From Daedaleopsis sinensis (taxonomy: Eukaryota; Basidiomycota; Agaricomycetes; Polyporales; Polyporaceae), in NCBI GenBank assembly GCA_033807695.1, contig CM066305.1:1550001-1614000 (forward strand): 64,000 bases of DNA. The letters run 5' to 3'. The position numbers and the translations under genes were made by a program. The notes beneath the pieces are model-generated. The model did no database searches. It saw nothing but the letters and a program-made list of their open reading frames with translations, and was not told the DNA's origin. Positions 12,500 to 24,431 of the stretch are shown here, in pieces (within the stretch, counting starts at the first letter, position 1; every line of letters begins with the position of its first letter).

Positions 12500-14010
12500 T
12501 CAGTGCCCAAGGCCGGGTCCGTTTATCTTGTTTGTGAGCTCGAGCCACGGTGCGATTGCTGTGAGATCGTCCCAGGCGAGCGATGCATACTGGCCTCTAC
12601 CTGGACCGACGACTAGATCGAGATCTTGCAGAGGGATTCGGTCATCTTCTTCCACAACCTGCTTCGTTTGCGGGCCGACCAGCTGCGCAGTGATCCTGCA
12701 GTGGCGAGCTATCAGCGGAAGCATGGCAGTCTGTAATGGGGAAGATGCGTACAACATGGGGCCTATCCATTGCCTGTCATGTTCTTCTATCCCTTCGTTG
12801 CCTAGCCATCTCTTGTCTTCGCCGCCAGATGTATAGAAGGGATAATTCTCGTGACACGGTGCCGGTAGCGGATGAGTTAACTGACGATAAGCATCTCTGG
12901 GATTTACAACTGCCCGGACGCGTCGCTGTCAGCACCGGGGTGTAACGGATAACGGTTCGCCTTACTTGGCACCGTCCTCTCCAGAGGCAGCACAGGGGCT
13001 ACGTACGAGTCGTCGCTTCCTTCCGATATGCTTCTTGCGGATGTCGACGCTCGGTCGTCTTCTTCGTCGCCTTTAGTGACCCCAGGTGGATGGAGAAATA
13101 TCCTTGCGTTTGTATTTATCGAAAACGCCGAACGTGGCTTGCTTAGGACACCAAGGGCAATGATACGGATATCCCGGAATTCTACAACAAGCTGACGGGG
13201 AAGAGAAGGCACAGGGTCAGTACGCGGATGCATGCGGGAGTCGCCCGGGTTAGAATACTCACTCGAATATGGGTAGGCAGATGAGCCAGATTGTTCTGCA
13301 GCCTGTCCCGCAGCCGTGGTTAATATTTCGATATAGCACCCATACGAGATAGCACGAACTTGATCTCATTGAAAGTCATTAAGGGGTTGTAGTTGCGAGA
13401 GAACCCATCAAGGAGATTTGCGGTTCCGTTACGATTGAGCGTTATATATCTAGAATCTTAGTTCAGGAGGATAGTTAATCATACGTAGAAGTCCACTACA
13501 TACTTGGTCCAACTTTCGTCAGCTGTACAGGACGAGTGGCTCCGATGCCAAACACGGTGTAGAATTCTACGTGAGGGTCATCAGTATGCTTCCAGCACAA
13601 AGAAAGATGGCTACATACTTCAAGAACGCGGCTTTCCACGTCGTCGTCTTCCACTTCTGCCATCCAGGCAAGAATCTTCTCATGAAACACTCTTGCCATT
13701 CCGCTTCTTTGAGGTTTGGAAGCGTCATCTCAAACAGTAGGTACTCGGCCTTTCCGAGGGACAAGATCTCCACCCAGTTCTGGCGGGGGACAGTCTGACG
13801 GACACTCAAATGCCTCAATGCATCTTCGTACTCTCCTGTGGGCCTGTACAGGTTCCGGAGGATCGGCCGGCGCCATGGATTCAAAGCATTGTCGGACGCG
13901 ATCGCTTGGAGGCGTCGAGAAAGGTAGGAGACGGTGACGAGAGATGCGATATCGAGTTCTCCGAGTACGTCCGCTATGAGTTCGACCGGCAGAGACTCAA
14001 AGGACGACAT
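12500..14010 (-). CDS. F-box protein of a basidiomycete-type family
   Basis: The protein begins MSSFESLPVELIADVLGELD, a classic F-box that would recruit SCF ubiquitin ligase. Resolved exons are 14010-13619, 13566-13504, 13449-13360, 13302-13263, an exon starting at 13191, one ending at 12753, and 12695-12500. They read through conserved-looking blocks SSCTADESWTKYITLNRNG, VVEFRDIRIIALGVLSKPRS, LTHPLPAP and PLQDLDLVVGPGRGQYAS, ending INGPGLGH. The junction between about 12905 and 13010 is not settled: several donors and acceptors fit. The blocks agree with F-box proteins I remember from other mushrooms, where no substrate is known. Confidence 0.8.
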
Positions 14011-14390
14011 GCAGGCTGGTTGGCAGGCAGAGAGGTAGACGCAAAGCGTTGCTCAGCGAGAATTAAGTACTACTCCAACACATCGAGACGCCCGGTGACA
14101 GACCGAGGACCCCACAACGCTTGCGCGGGTGGCGGTGCTGTGCCTTACACAAGCATCCTACCGAAATGGGCGCCATCGTAAACTTAACCGGATATGTAGT
14201 CACCGCCTAGCACCGCTCATCGCCTTTAGCACTCTTCTGTTGCTCGTGTTCGCATAGCAATGCGGACAGGAACGACGTTCTACGTTATATAATGGTAGTA
14301 ATACGACGGTGTTCCCGAGATAAATAGTCACATGTACTTCGTATGCCAGTGCGTCGAACCACATCCTGTCCAGTGTCCACGTATCTACAC
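14011..14390. other. Short intergenic region between F-box and ArfGAP genes
   Basis: About 380 bases, both neighbours on the minus strand. It should carry the F-box promoter and the ArfGAP 3' end. Nothing else was recognised. Confidence 0.5.
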
Positions 14391-15895
14391 TCAGAAGTCC
14401 TTCCAGTCATCCCAATCGTCTGCCTTCTTAGCAGGCGAGCGGTGAATCGCCGTGGAAGCCTGGGATGCTGCAGACGGAGCATTGACCTGCTGTGTGGATC
14501 CGCTGTTGTACTGTTGGAAAAAGTCGTCGTCGTCGTCCTGGTATAGGGCAGAATGTTCCTCGTGCTCCATGTTGAGCGCACCATAGCCTCTCCCCTCCGG
14601 ACCACCGCCTACCCTTTCCTTGACGGTACCCACCACTCCTCCAACAGACTCAGCCACGTCCACGCCGAACGCAGTCTTTCCCCACAGGTTCGCGGTCCGA
14701 CCCACCTCGCCGGCGCGCTTTCCAGCCTCCGAGACATATCCTCTCACACCTGCCTGGAAAGTAGGGTCGGACACCTTCTCAAGACCTGGCTGAATGACAT
14801 TCTCCGTGACGACCCGCGATGCACCGGCGACAGCTGCAGAGAGGAGCGACCAGCCCTTACTCAGCGCCGCCACCGGGTTCTCCTGCAGATCAGACAAGGT
14901 CGGCGCATTCGCCGACGACAGTGCAAATGACGGGTGCTGGGCGCCAGGTGGCGGCGTGGGGGTATTTCCGAATCCCTGGTATCGGCCACCCTGAGAAGGA
15001 GGAAGGTCGGCGGGTCGGGTTGCATTCGCTTGCCCGAGAGTGGCGAAGTACGTTTCATTTGCGGCCTTCTGGTCATACGAGCCTGACATGCTCGGATTGG
15101 GGCTAGGCATGGGGGAGTTGGTGTTGCTGAATGGAGCTGGGGACCCGGACTCGCTGCGGAGCGATCGTCCATTGCTTGAACGGGCAGACGCTCGCGACTT
15201 GCGGAGCCCTTGTGCGGATGAAGGTCGATTGGGCGGACTCATAGAGTTGCTGAGAGCGCCGAAGCCATCTGGCGGAGCCGATGGGGACCATGATTTACCG
15301 GCTAACGTTGCGTCAAGCTGATAGTAATGTCAGACCAGAGTACTGTTATGCGAGAGTGCCACGCACTTTTTCTTTGTATTGTGCACCAGCCCAGCTGTGG
15401 TAAGACTCGTATGGGTTCATTCCCTCCTTGTATCCGCCAGTCTGGGAGTCATAGTTCTTCATGAATTCTCGGAATGGCGCATTTCCGCCTATCTGGGGGA
15501 GGGAATTGTTCACATGCCCCGCGCAAGCGGACAGACGGAGGGACCCTACCTGCATCCTTTTCACTTGCTCCTCTTGCCACGTATCCATTGAAACTGATCG
15601 TACGAAGCTGCCAGGACAGACCATGCAACTTACTAAACAGTTGCAGGATGATCAAATGAACTCACCTAACATGTACGCCATATCCTCTGTGTACTCCGGC
15701 GCATTGCAAACACAGAAAGACAGCAAAGCTGCACAGCGCAGTTGACGGATTGCCAGCCAGTAATTGGGTGGGTAAGATTCACCTCAACGAGGCCCATTGT
15801 GGGTTAGGATTGTTGCAATCTATGCATCGCTTGTTATCGAGGTCTTCGCGCTTGATTAGGTCTTGAAGCGTTTTGCGAGCTACGGTCTGGTCCAT
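14391..15895 (-). CDS. ADP-ribosylation factor GTPase-activating protein (ARFGAP1/Gcs1-like)
   Basis: Five exons (15895-15783, 15728-15666, 15607-15550, 15492-15367, 15317-14391) give 428 residues. The start MDQTVARKTLQDLIKRED precedes the ArfGAP zinc finger CIDCNNPNPQW...CLQC (C-x2-C-x16-C-x2-C). The catalytic Arg lies in GVHRGYGVHVS. Next come FVRSVSMDTW and FMKNYD, all hallmarks of the family. It stimulates GTP hydrolysis on Arf in Golgi and endosomal trafficking. The long C-terminal part is Ser, Pro and Gly rich, contains an amphipathic-looking segment WSLLSAAVAGASRVVTENV that may sense curved membranes (inference), and ends DDWDDWKDF, a typical tail motif of Gcs1 relatives. It is divergent from the velvet gene. 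Confidence 0.93.
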
Positions 15896-16997
15896 CGCGG
15901 CGAGATGAGGTGTAGCAGAAGAGGATCTGACGTCTGCAAAGGTGCAGCTCGTGTTTGAGATGAGGGAGGGACGGCGGCGGTGATGATCATCCGCTGCCAG
16001 CGCTGAGTACGACGCGTTTCGGCGACTGACCACGTGGGAACTCTGAACCACAGAATGCGTGACAGGAGAAAGTTATCGCGGCGCGCGTCCTGTCACAGTC
16101 GTCGCGGAAAGTAAGAACAGAAACCACAACAAACTCGGGCTCTTTTCTGCGTGTCGATGGCCATTTTTACGCTCAACGATAGCCTAGCGATGAGTACGAG
16201 ACGTACGGTTATTTTGAGGAGCTCGTATCGAGCTTGATGGCGGTTGGATGACAACGTCCCAGAGGATTGGGACCACTGTCAACCCACACGGTCGGGTCGC
16301 CGGCACCCGCAGTGTGAGATGAAGACCGGAAGCCTGTCTGGGTTGTGCAAGCATCTGCAGTCGCTGCTCAGGTAGTTAAAACCAGTATCTGAGCCATGTC
16401 TAGCGTCCATGTTGTTCGCTGTGCGATGCTATTGTCGAAGAAAACCTCGTAGCTACCACTCGCGTGACGGGTTGCGTTGAGTGGGCCGTGACCGGCGCGT
16501 GACGGGGAGCGGAGTCCCGGAAAATCCCCCGGCGCCTGGACTTGGTAAGGACTACTCTCAGTCTCACTCGAGTACATAGCCCAGGCCGAGCTTTCTCTTC
16601 TCTCCTCGTCGCGTCCTCGTCCTCACTCGCACTCGTCGCGTCGCGTCCAACGCTCTCTGAACATCATTGTTCGCTGTGTTTGACGAGGAGAAGACTGTTC
16701 TGAACAGCGAACTCGGCAATTACTCCCCAGACCCCAGACTTGGGACGCATCCCACTCCCCCGGGCTCCCGCTTTCCAGTGTAGTGGCAACATCTCCCACC
16801 CGCTCAGTTGGCCTTATTCGCGTGTCCGACTCTTCCCCTCCCCTCTGCCGTCCCCCAAGTTCGTGTGAAGACCGTTACTCCGATTCCCAAGCGACTTGCT
16901 ACTTTACGACCCGACTCCTCCTCTTGCTGTCAATCGCTCGCTTCCTGACCCCCAACTCCTATCGTAGAGGTCTTGCTCCTTCTCAAATCTAGGCGAT
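15896..16997. promoter_or_regulatory. Divergent upstream region of ArfGAP and velvet genes
   Basis: A 1.1-kb region between two start codons pointing away from each other. It must hold both promoters. The part near 16600-16970 is rich in C and T on the plus strand, common in leaders of strongly expressed fungal genes. No single binding site could be supported. Confidence 0.5.
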
Positions 16998-19137
16998 ATG
17001 ATTCAGAGGACGAACGCTCGCCCCGGAAGCTCTTCAGTAGGCTCTGGGCGGCAGATGTCTGCCTCCGATGGCCCAGAGAGCTGGGGCCAGTGGCATGGTC
17101 GCAAGTCAGTGTGGCCCGGCATCTGTTCCCAGTTATGACTGACAGCAGTTACTGTCCGATGCGCTGGACTACAACAGACACTATTCCTTAGAGGTCGTCC
17201 AGCATCCTATCAGGGCACGGATGTGTGGGTTTGGTGACAAAGTGAGCTCATCCTTCGCATTTACCCCACCAATCTCATAACGGCCTTCCCTCAAGGACCG
17301 GCGACCGTTAGCCCCCGCCGCTGTCGCAAAAATGATAGTGAGAAGAGAGGACGGGTCTCTCGTCGATGTCGAGTGCGTGTTGTCGAGTCTTCCCATCCAT
17401 CCACTCTCACGCCCTGGATCTCTAGTGAGATAGATTGTTCATTTTTCCTCGTCACTGTGGACCTGTGGTCCGTTGATGGCAAGCATGAAATGAACCTCGT
17501 TCTCCATCCGACATCGGCCGACCGTTATGTCCCTGCTAATACCCCCAAGGGCAAACGGAGAGGCACTGTCACTGGTAATTCAAATAATCAACGATCCAGT
17601 CGCCAGAGTCCAGAGCGGTCTGCTCCTACGCCGAGCGCAACACAGTATCCCCAGGTATGTCATCATCACAATCACGCCTCCATGGCCCGTCGAAAGGGTG
17701 TCCTCAGCCACTGTCCACTGCAATGACACCATACACGCAGCCCTCCAACCCAGCGTATTCCCCGCAAAGCTACCCTTTCCCCGCACAACCGGCTCCAGGT
17801 CAGGACTCAAACAGCTTTTCGCCTGCCCATCCATACGCCCCTGCGCCGGAATCAACTGCTCCTGCTTGGGGTCATTTTCCTACTACCCCGAACGTTGACC
17901 GATCCCAATCGTACGGACCGCCCGCGCTACCATCGATCCACGCCATCAATCGTAACGCCTCTCCTGCAAACGCTGAGGCCACTAGTCCCGACTACGCCGC
18001 CCCCGTTCAAACCGGACCCAACGCTAGCCAAGACTGGCAACTCCAAACGCCTGTTCGCGATGATCAGGGGGGCGTCGACTATCGGACATGGCCACAGCAG
18101 CCTGCTTACACCCCCATTGAGGGCCATGCCATTCCGCCCGCCCCCGCCGGACATACCCCTTCCAACCCGGATCCGCGAGATGGTGCTTACGGGAGCGTCG
18201 CGCCTGGCGCACCGAGCAGTGGATCGGAAGGGTACCCGCAGCAAGCGCGATATTCACAGGAACCTTACACGCCTGTGCAGACAAGCCCGACGCAGCAACA
18301 AGTTGACTCCTCGATGTACGCGTCAGCGTCGTACGCACAGCAGCAGCACCAGCAGCAAACACAATCACAGTATCACCAGGGTTCTTCATACCAGGAACCG
18401 ACGCCTCCATCCACCATCCCGCCCTTGCCCCGCCATACTTATACTCGGACACTGGTCGGCCCGCTGGCGTCGAATGCGTGCCGCTTGTTGGACGAGCACC
18501 GTAAACCCGGGATCTTCTTCCTCTTCCAAGACCTGTCAATCAGGACCGAAGGTCAGCCTCCATTTCTTGGGGTTCCTTTTGGGTGCTAGGTTTCCAAACA
18601 CATCGAACTTTATTGAACACCACATATCACGATTCGCAGGGACTTTCCGTCTAAGGCTACGGCTCATGAACGTCGGCGCGTAAGTCATCCATGATACCGC
18701 CCGTTCTGAATATACGGGCTGGCAAGGACCAACTTTGCTGACCCTGCGCGTTCACAGTCCTCCGGCACCAGAGCCCCGAGCGCTTTGTGTTCATACGGAC
18801 GTGTCACCTGTCCTCGCCCAGACATTCACGGAACCTTTCGTGGTCTTCTCAGCCAAGCGCTTTCCCGGTGTCCCCGGTATGTCTCGTCCGCCGCGAGCCA
18901 GTCCGTGTTGATACTTACGGCGCTGCCTGACAGACACAACCGCCCTATCCATCGCGCTGGGTAATCAAGGCCAGAAACTGCCATTGGTGCGTAACATCCA
19001 TCAGCGCAGCGCACGTATGGAACTGCGCTAATTCAGTCCGCCCGCAGCGGAACCGCAATGGGTCGAACAAGCAGGGACGGAAGCGTCGGCGCGACGGGTC
19101 AGACGGGTCCGGCGACGAGTCCGACGAAGCCTCGTAA
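16998..19137 (+). CDS. velB: Velvet-family regulator, VelB-like with a split velvet domain
   Basis: Velvet proteins bind DNA through an NF-kB-like fold and link development with secondary metabolism. The first half of the domain is in exons 17146-17241, 17296-17372 and 17426-17654 (YSLEVVQHPIRARMCGFGDK, DRRPLAPAAVAKM, FFLVTVDLWSVDGKHEMN). The second half is in 17708-18551, 18640-18679, 18758-18876, 18934-18986 and 19048-19137 (YTRTLVGPLASNACRLLDEH, FRLRLRLMNVGAPPAPEP, FSAKRFPGVPDTTALSIA). Between them lies about 285 residues rich in Pro, Gln, Ser and Tyr. A domain interrupted by such an insert is the VelB arrangement. The C-terminus is basic then acidic (KQGRKRRRD). Exon 1 from ATG 16998 and its junction to 17146 are not certain, because no donor gives a normal-length intron in phase. 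Confidence 0.88.
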
Positions 19138-19336
19138 ACGCGAAGGCGAACGCAACTGCTACCCCGATTGTAAATTTAGATCCGTATACCTTCCCCTTCT
19201 CGTGCCCCGTCGGGACGCGCGTCCGCGAGAGGTCTCCGCGAGAAGTCTGTATGCCTGCCTGTTTTGTGTACTTGTCGGATGCTGGAGTTATCAGTCCTCG
19301 CTATCACGCGCATGCAATGTGATCTGGATGTCTTTG
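19138..19336. other. Tail-to-tail spacer
   Basis: Two hundred bases between the stops of the velvet and PPR genes. Presumably overlapping or adjacent 3' ends. No feature was recognised. Confidence 0.5.
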
Positions 19337-22300
19337 TTAGGTCCTCTCCTGTGCTGCATTCCTATGCGCCGACGTGCGCCGCATGAGCTCGTACTCCTGC
19401 ACTAGCCGTATGGTGTCCGGGAACCGCTCGTAGATCTCGCCGAGCACCAGTCCTGCCGCCTCTGTCCGTGTCCTGATCTCCTCCGCATCCACCGCCGTCT
19501 GTTCGAACGCCGAGTCCGCGCCGGGCCGTATAGCCTGCACTAGCCTGCCCGACCGGAGGTGGTCAAGCACCCGGCCTAGAAGCACGAGCGTCGCGCCGTG
19601 TGGCCGCCAGGTGCTCCATAGGGGCGACATGTTGTGAAGAATGAACAATGGATGCGCGAAGTCTTCGGCTTCCTGCCCTGACTTTTCCGCAGACGCCTCG
19701 TTGCGGAGGCGCCGCGTCGCCCGCTGCGCGGCGACCTCTCGGCGTGCGGGCGCGTGCAGCGGCGCTTCTGGCCGGTGCGGCGGGAGGTCGCCTTCCTCAG
19801 GGGGAGGAAGGTCGAGCGTGAGCGGGGACGTGGGGTGCATCTCCCGCGTGCGCTCGAGCTGCCGGCGACTCTGGCGCTGGTACCTGAGGATGACGTTCTC
19901 GACGATGTCGAACGCGCGCTGGGGCTCGCCCGCGCGGACGAGGGCGGCGACCAGGTGGTTCCAGTTGTGCGAGTCGAACTGGAGCTTCTCGTCCTTGAGC
20001 GTCCGCCACGTCTGCGCGACCTCGGCGTGCTTCCCAGCCGCAGAAAGCGCGTCGATGAAGATCGAGAACGGAACGCACATGAGCGAGCCGTACGCGCTCA
20101 GGTTCGGGGACTGGTCGGAGCCTGGGCTGAGGATAGCGTTCTGTCGAGTGAACTCGAGACCGAGGCTGTGGATCTCGGGCCAGATAGTTTCGACAGCGGA
20201 GATGTTGCCTGCTCGGCGATGGGCGTCCATGAGCATTGTCAAGGTGCCGAGCGTCGGACTGTTGCCGGCACGGAGCATGTCTTCGTAGAGCCTCTCCACC
20301 TCAGCGGGCTCCTCGCGATGCGCGTAGGCATTCAGCAACGGCCGGTAAAGAACCTCGACCGTTAGCCTACGTCCACCATGTGTCTGGAGCCAACTGTCGG
20401 TGCCGCTGCTGAGGAGCGAGTTCATGAACGTTTCCGCAGCCCGGATACCCTGGTCGCTCTTCTGCTCCGCATACGCCCTCAAGATGGCTGCGTAAGTTAT
20501 TGCGGTAGGTTCGATACTGCGCTCCTTCATCTTGTCGAGCATCGCCTTTGCCTTCGCGCGCTTTCCTTGACGGAGGAAGCCACTCATGACGATGGTCAGG
20601 ACATAGACGTTCGCTTCCAGGCTCTTCAGGTCATCTTCAGAGACTAAGCGGTCCATCTCCTGCTGTAGGTCTTCGGCGATGTCCATGAACCCAGAGTCAC
20701 AGGCGGATTGGATTAGAAGAGCGAAAGTACGAGCGTCCGGGCGGAGGTGTTTACTGGAGAGTTGTCGGAAGAGCGTGGCGACGGTACGGAAAGGCGCACC
20801 GATGAGGACGTATGCCTTCATGAGCGTGTTGAATACCTCGATGGTGAGGCTGGCGCCCACGCGACCATCAGTATTGAGGTAGTCCCAGGCTCGAATGACA
20901 CCCTGCCACGAGCCCGACTCGACGTGCGCATTCATAATAGCAGACACCATGATTCTATCGGGGACAACACCTTCACTGAGAGCGCGCTTGTACACCCGTT
21001 CAGCAGCTATAGGATCGTTGCGCTTTGCGAGAACTGAGATTACGGAGGTGCAGAGGACAGTGTTCAAGCGGAGGCCGGATGAGTGCATCTGATCCAAGAC
21101 AGTGGTCACCGAGGTAACGTCTCCGCGTGAGGCGAAGGACTCTAGGATGATGCTGTAGACGTGCAGATCGGGTCTGAGGCCTGCTTCCGTGAGCTTGCCA
21201 AGCCACATATTAATGCCATCGAGGTCGCCGAGTCGGGAGTAGGCATAGATGACGGTGGTATAATGTACGATATTAGGGTGTTCTGAATATGGCGATGTAG
21301 GGGATGCGGAAAAGAACTCGTTGAAGAGCTCCTCCACGCGGCCAGGATTCCCGGCTTCGGCATACGCGTGCATGATGGAGGTTTTGTCGCCGATGGTTAC
21401 AACGCTACGTTGGACTAAAGCTTGGTAATGTTCTTCAGCTCGTTTGACGTCCCCTTGCCGCGAGCGGATGAATAGTCCCGTGGAATGATAGCGTTCGAAG
21501 CCGCGACCGCCTTCCGGAACTGACGAGGCTGACAACATCGCAAGGGCGTCATGAAACGACTTCGCCTTGACTAGTTCGCGGATGGGGGAGATGGTAGCTC
21601 GCAGGGGTACATCAATAGATTCGCTTTGCAAAACCCGTACCACTGCGCACGCATCCGTCGGTCGTTGGGCAAAGCACATGGCACGTAGAAGGAGCAAGCC
21701 GGCGAGGGATACCCGCCTCTTCGACCAGACGGGGAGTAATGACTGTAGAGATCGAGTAGGCGTCTCCATAGTCGCCAGGACACCAAAAGCAACGGAAGAC
21801 AGTAGGCGGGCTGGTCGTGACAGTGTGGGGCTAGAAGGGTTGTATAGGTGGTCGCGTAGCGAGTAGCACTCCTGCACTAGGAAGTCAAAGACGGCGGCTA
21901 CACCGCGATACTGCCGCAAAGCCAGGATGGTGATCGCGTAGAGGGGAAGGACCATAGACAAATGTTTTTCACCAACACGGGGCTCGGAGTTGGGGTCACA
22001 AAGGTGGAACATGGAGGGAACATCTTCTAGGGCCTCGTCCAGCTGGCCCGCCATAGCGGACGAGGAGATCCGGACGCAGTTCCAATGCACCCGGACGACG
22101 TTGCGTGGCATGTCGATGATACCCGGGTCTATTTGATGCAGAGCGTCATGTATTCGTGTCCCCCACAGACGTAGCAGACTGACGGTAACCTCGCCCTGGC
22201 GACCACTCGCCACGGACAGGGCTAGTTTGTCCAAGAACGCGATGGCCGTAGACGCGGGCTTTGGGGGCTCACCGTAGCACTTGCAAAGGCTCTCGTAGGC

Positions 22301-22893
22301 GAACCACGCGTCCTCCGCAGAAAAGTCGCTTTGACCATCTGCTACCCGCTTGACAGTTGTGCGCCACAAGTGCCGCTCGTCCGGCGGTGTCGGTGGATGT
22401 CGGGAGAGCTCGACCGCAGTGCGGCTGGAAGCGTGTCGTCTTTGCGCGACGTCCACCTGCCGCATCCATGTCCGCAGCGACGGGACGTGCGTCGTCGAGG
22501 GGACGGGTTTGTGTGCGGAAGAACGGCGTGTTCGGGGACGCGTAGAGCAGAACTTCGTCATGGAGGGGTTCCCATGTTCTAGTCATGACGTATGGTCACT
22601 CTCATGGCGCGCTCTGGTAACGAGGTGTATCACTCACCAACGACGACACCATGGCTCCTGGTGTGACATGCGTTCGAAGAACCGCTACAAGCTCCGTATT
22701 CGTCCTCAGGCAACGCCCTTCCCTTCCCCTTCCCTTGCACGGTCCTCGGATGGGGAGTGAAAAAGTCCGACGGTAGAGCATGTTTGGCAGAGCGCACGGC
22801 CATTCCAATGGAAGACTTGGAGGTGAAGAGATGGGTAGCGAGCGGGCGAGAGGGGAGGATGGTGAGGACCGTTGTAGCAAGAGGTTCCAACAT
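19337..22893 (-). CDS. Large mitochondrial pentatricopeptide-repeat (PPR) protein
   Basis: Two exons (22893-22638 and 22578-19337, intron 59 nt) give 1165 residues. The start MLEPLATTVLTILPSRPLAT is rich in hydroxylated and basic residues, like a mitochondrial presequence. Many 35-residue helical repeats are visible, for example VHYTTVIYAYSRLGDLDG, VYSIILESFASRGDVTSV, VNAYVLTIVMSGFLRQG-like and ITYAAILRAYAEQKSD, typical of PPR proteins, which bind organelle RNA. Fungal proteins of this size act in stability or translation of specific mitochondrial transcripts. The target here cannot be told. It is divergent from the GNAT gene over 415 bases. Confidence 0.88.
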
Positions 22894-23308
22894 CACCGTG
22901 CTCGCCAGGACGAGTGGTGGACTGAACCCTGCGTCGTCACTGCGGTCAGCGTCTTGCTACGCCAAAGACTTGCGTAAAGCACACCTGAGAGAACAGGTCG
23001 TCGCAGAAGAGGGCGAGCGCGGCGGGCAACGACATGCACGAACGAAGAGATGTCCAGCCAGCAGGTGCTCGAGAGCCTTGCAGTCAAAGAAAGACGCTGC
23101 ACGGCAGTTCCCGGCATTACTATTCGGAATAGTCGCTATTCTTACTCCCATTATTCCGAATCTTATTCGGAATTTGAACTGGTAGACGCCGCCGCAAGTA
23201 ACCAGAACGCAGGGATTAGTAACCCTTAGGAACCTCAAGCAAGCAATAGGTTCGCCCACCCCGCGTTCTCCCCCCTCGCAGCATCTCGCCCCGTCCGCAC
23301 GCCAGAAC
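22894..23308. promoter_or_regulatory. Bidirectional promoter between PPR and GNAT genes
   Basis: The two start codons point outward with 415 bases between them. This region contains three copies of a nine-base word in both orientations (see the repeat at 23122-23173), which lies closer to the GNAT start. No TATA box at a normal position was obvious. Confidence 0.55.
23122..23173. repeat. Three inverted/direct copies of ATTCGGAAT in a shared promoter
   Basis: ATTCGGAAT occurs at 23122-23130 and 23165-23173, and its reverse complement ATTCCGAAT at 23153-23161. The last two are separated by only three bases. The spacing could form hairpins or a cluster of factor-binding sites. This is seen directly; the role is inference. 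Confidence 0.75.
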
Positions 23309-24073
23309 ATGGCATCCCCTCCAGCGCACGAGATCATTGTCGTGCCTTCCGTGGGCCAAGCCGGCAGGGAAGAGCTCAGACAGCAGTGCTATGACGTCCG
23401 CATCGATGTCTTCCACCATGAGCAGGGCTTCCCGCTCGACACCGAGATAGACGAGTTCGTCGCGTCCCATTCACGCTCAGCACGCACCCCACGCATCAGC
23501 TGACGCCCCCTTCTCGTTTTCTGCGACGCGCGACCGCTATGTCACTTGCAGCCTGGACGAGGAAGCGACCCATATTCTGCTGCGCCTTGTGCCGTCCCTG
23601 CGGCCGGTGGGCACGATCCGCTGCACGAAGACCAAGGACTACTACAAACTCAGCCGTCTCGCCGTTCTCAAGGAATTCCGGCAGTACCGTTTCGGGCGGG
23701 CACTCGTCCTCTCCCTGCACGACCACGTCAGAGCCGACGCAAAGGCTTCTGGGTCAAGGGTTTCGGACACTGTCAAGGTCGTAGCGCACTCCCAGATTCC
23801 CGTCAAGGCGTTCTATGGCAAGTAAGTACTCGGTCTGTGGTTTCTTCTTGCGGCTAAACCCGCGCCCCGACTGTAATCTCTGAGCCACTCGTGACACCGA
23901 CAGATTTGGCTACGAGCCCGAGGCAAGTTGGGCCCGACACACTCCTGACCATTCATGGGACTGATGAAGATCTGATTACACGGGTCATTGGTACACATCT
24001 ACAGGGAGAAGAATTCGACGAAGACGGCGCTCCTCATCAGAAGATGGTCGCTCGCTTGTCACTATCGGACTAA
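23309..24073 (+). CDS. GNAT-family N-acetyltransferase
   Basis: Four exons (23309-23454, 23552-23821, 23904-23922, 24005-24073) give 167 residues, the normal length of a one-domain acetyltransferase. GNAT features are the CYDVRIDVFHHEQGFP start, GTIRCTK, the acetyl-CoA-binding region LSRLAVLKEFRQYRFGRAL (an R-x-x-R/G-x-G/A-like loop), VKAFYGKFGYEPEGEEFDED and a final PHQKMVARLSL. The protein most resembles small cytosolic acetyltransferases of unknown substrate. The third intron starts with GC (GCAAGT) instead of GT. Using it restores the conserved FGYEPEGEEFDEDG block, while reading through it hits a stop. Confidence 0.88.
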
Positions 24074-24431
24074 GGTATAACATATGTATGAGAATGGTCG
24101 TAAAGGGTCGTCACGTATATACCGAGTGGTAGCTAACAATACACAGTGGGAGTGGTGGTATACAGCGAATGCGAGATTGGAGGTCCGTCACGATCGTGAG
24201 CTCTGCAAACAACGATGTAGGCACAGAAACCGCAGACGTAACTGTAAGGAATGAGCCAAAGGAGGGCGAGACGTGGAAATCGCGGCAAAGCAATGCCCAT
24301 AACGAAACCCAAGCATCAACGATGACGCGGAAAGCAGACAAGCAGGGAAGAAGAAAAGCGTTCATAATGCGCCGATAGGCGGAACTGTAGACGAAAGTCC
24401 AAGGCTACAATCAACCCGAAGATGAACCTAC
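24074..24431. other. Tail-to-tail spacer between GNAT and HMG genes
   Basis: About 360 bases between convergent genes. No open frame with a recognisable product and no repeat was seen. It probably holds both 3' untranslated regions. Confidence 0.5.
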
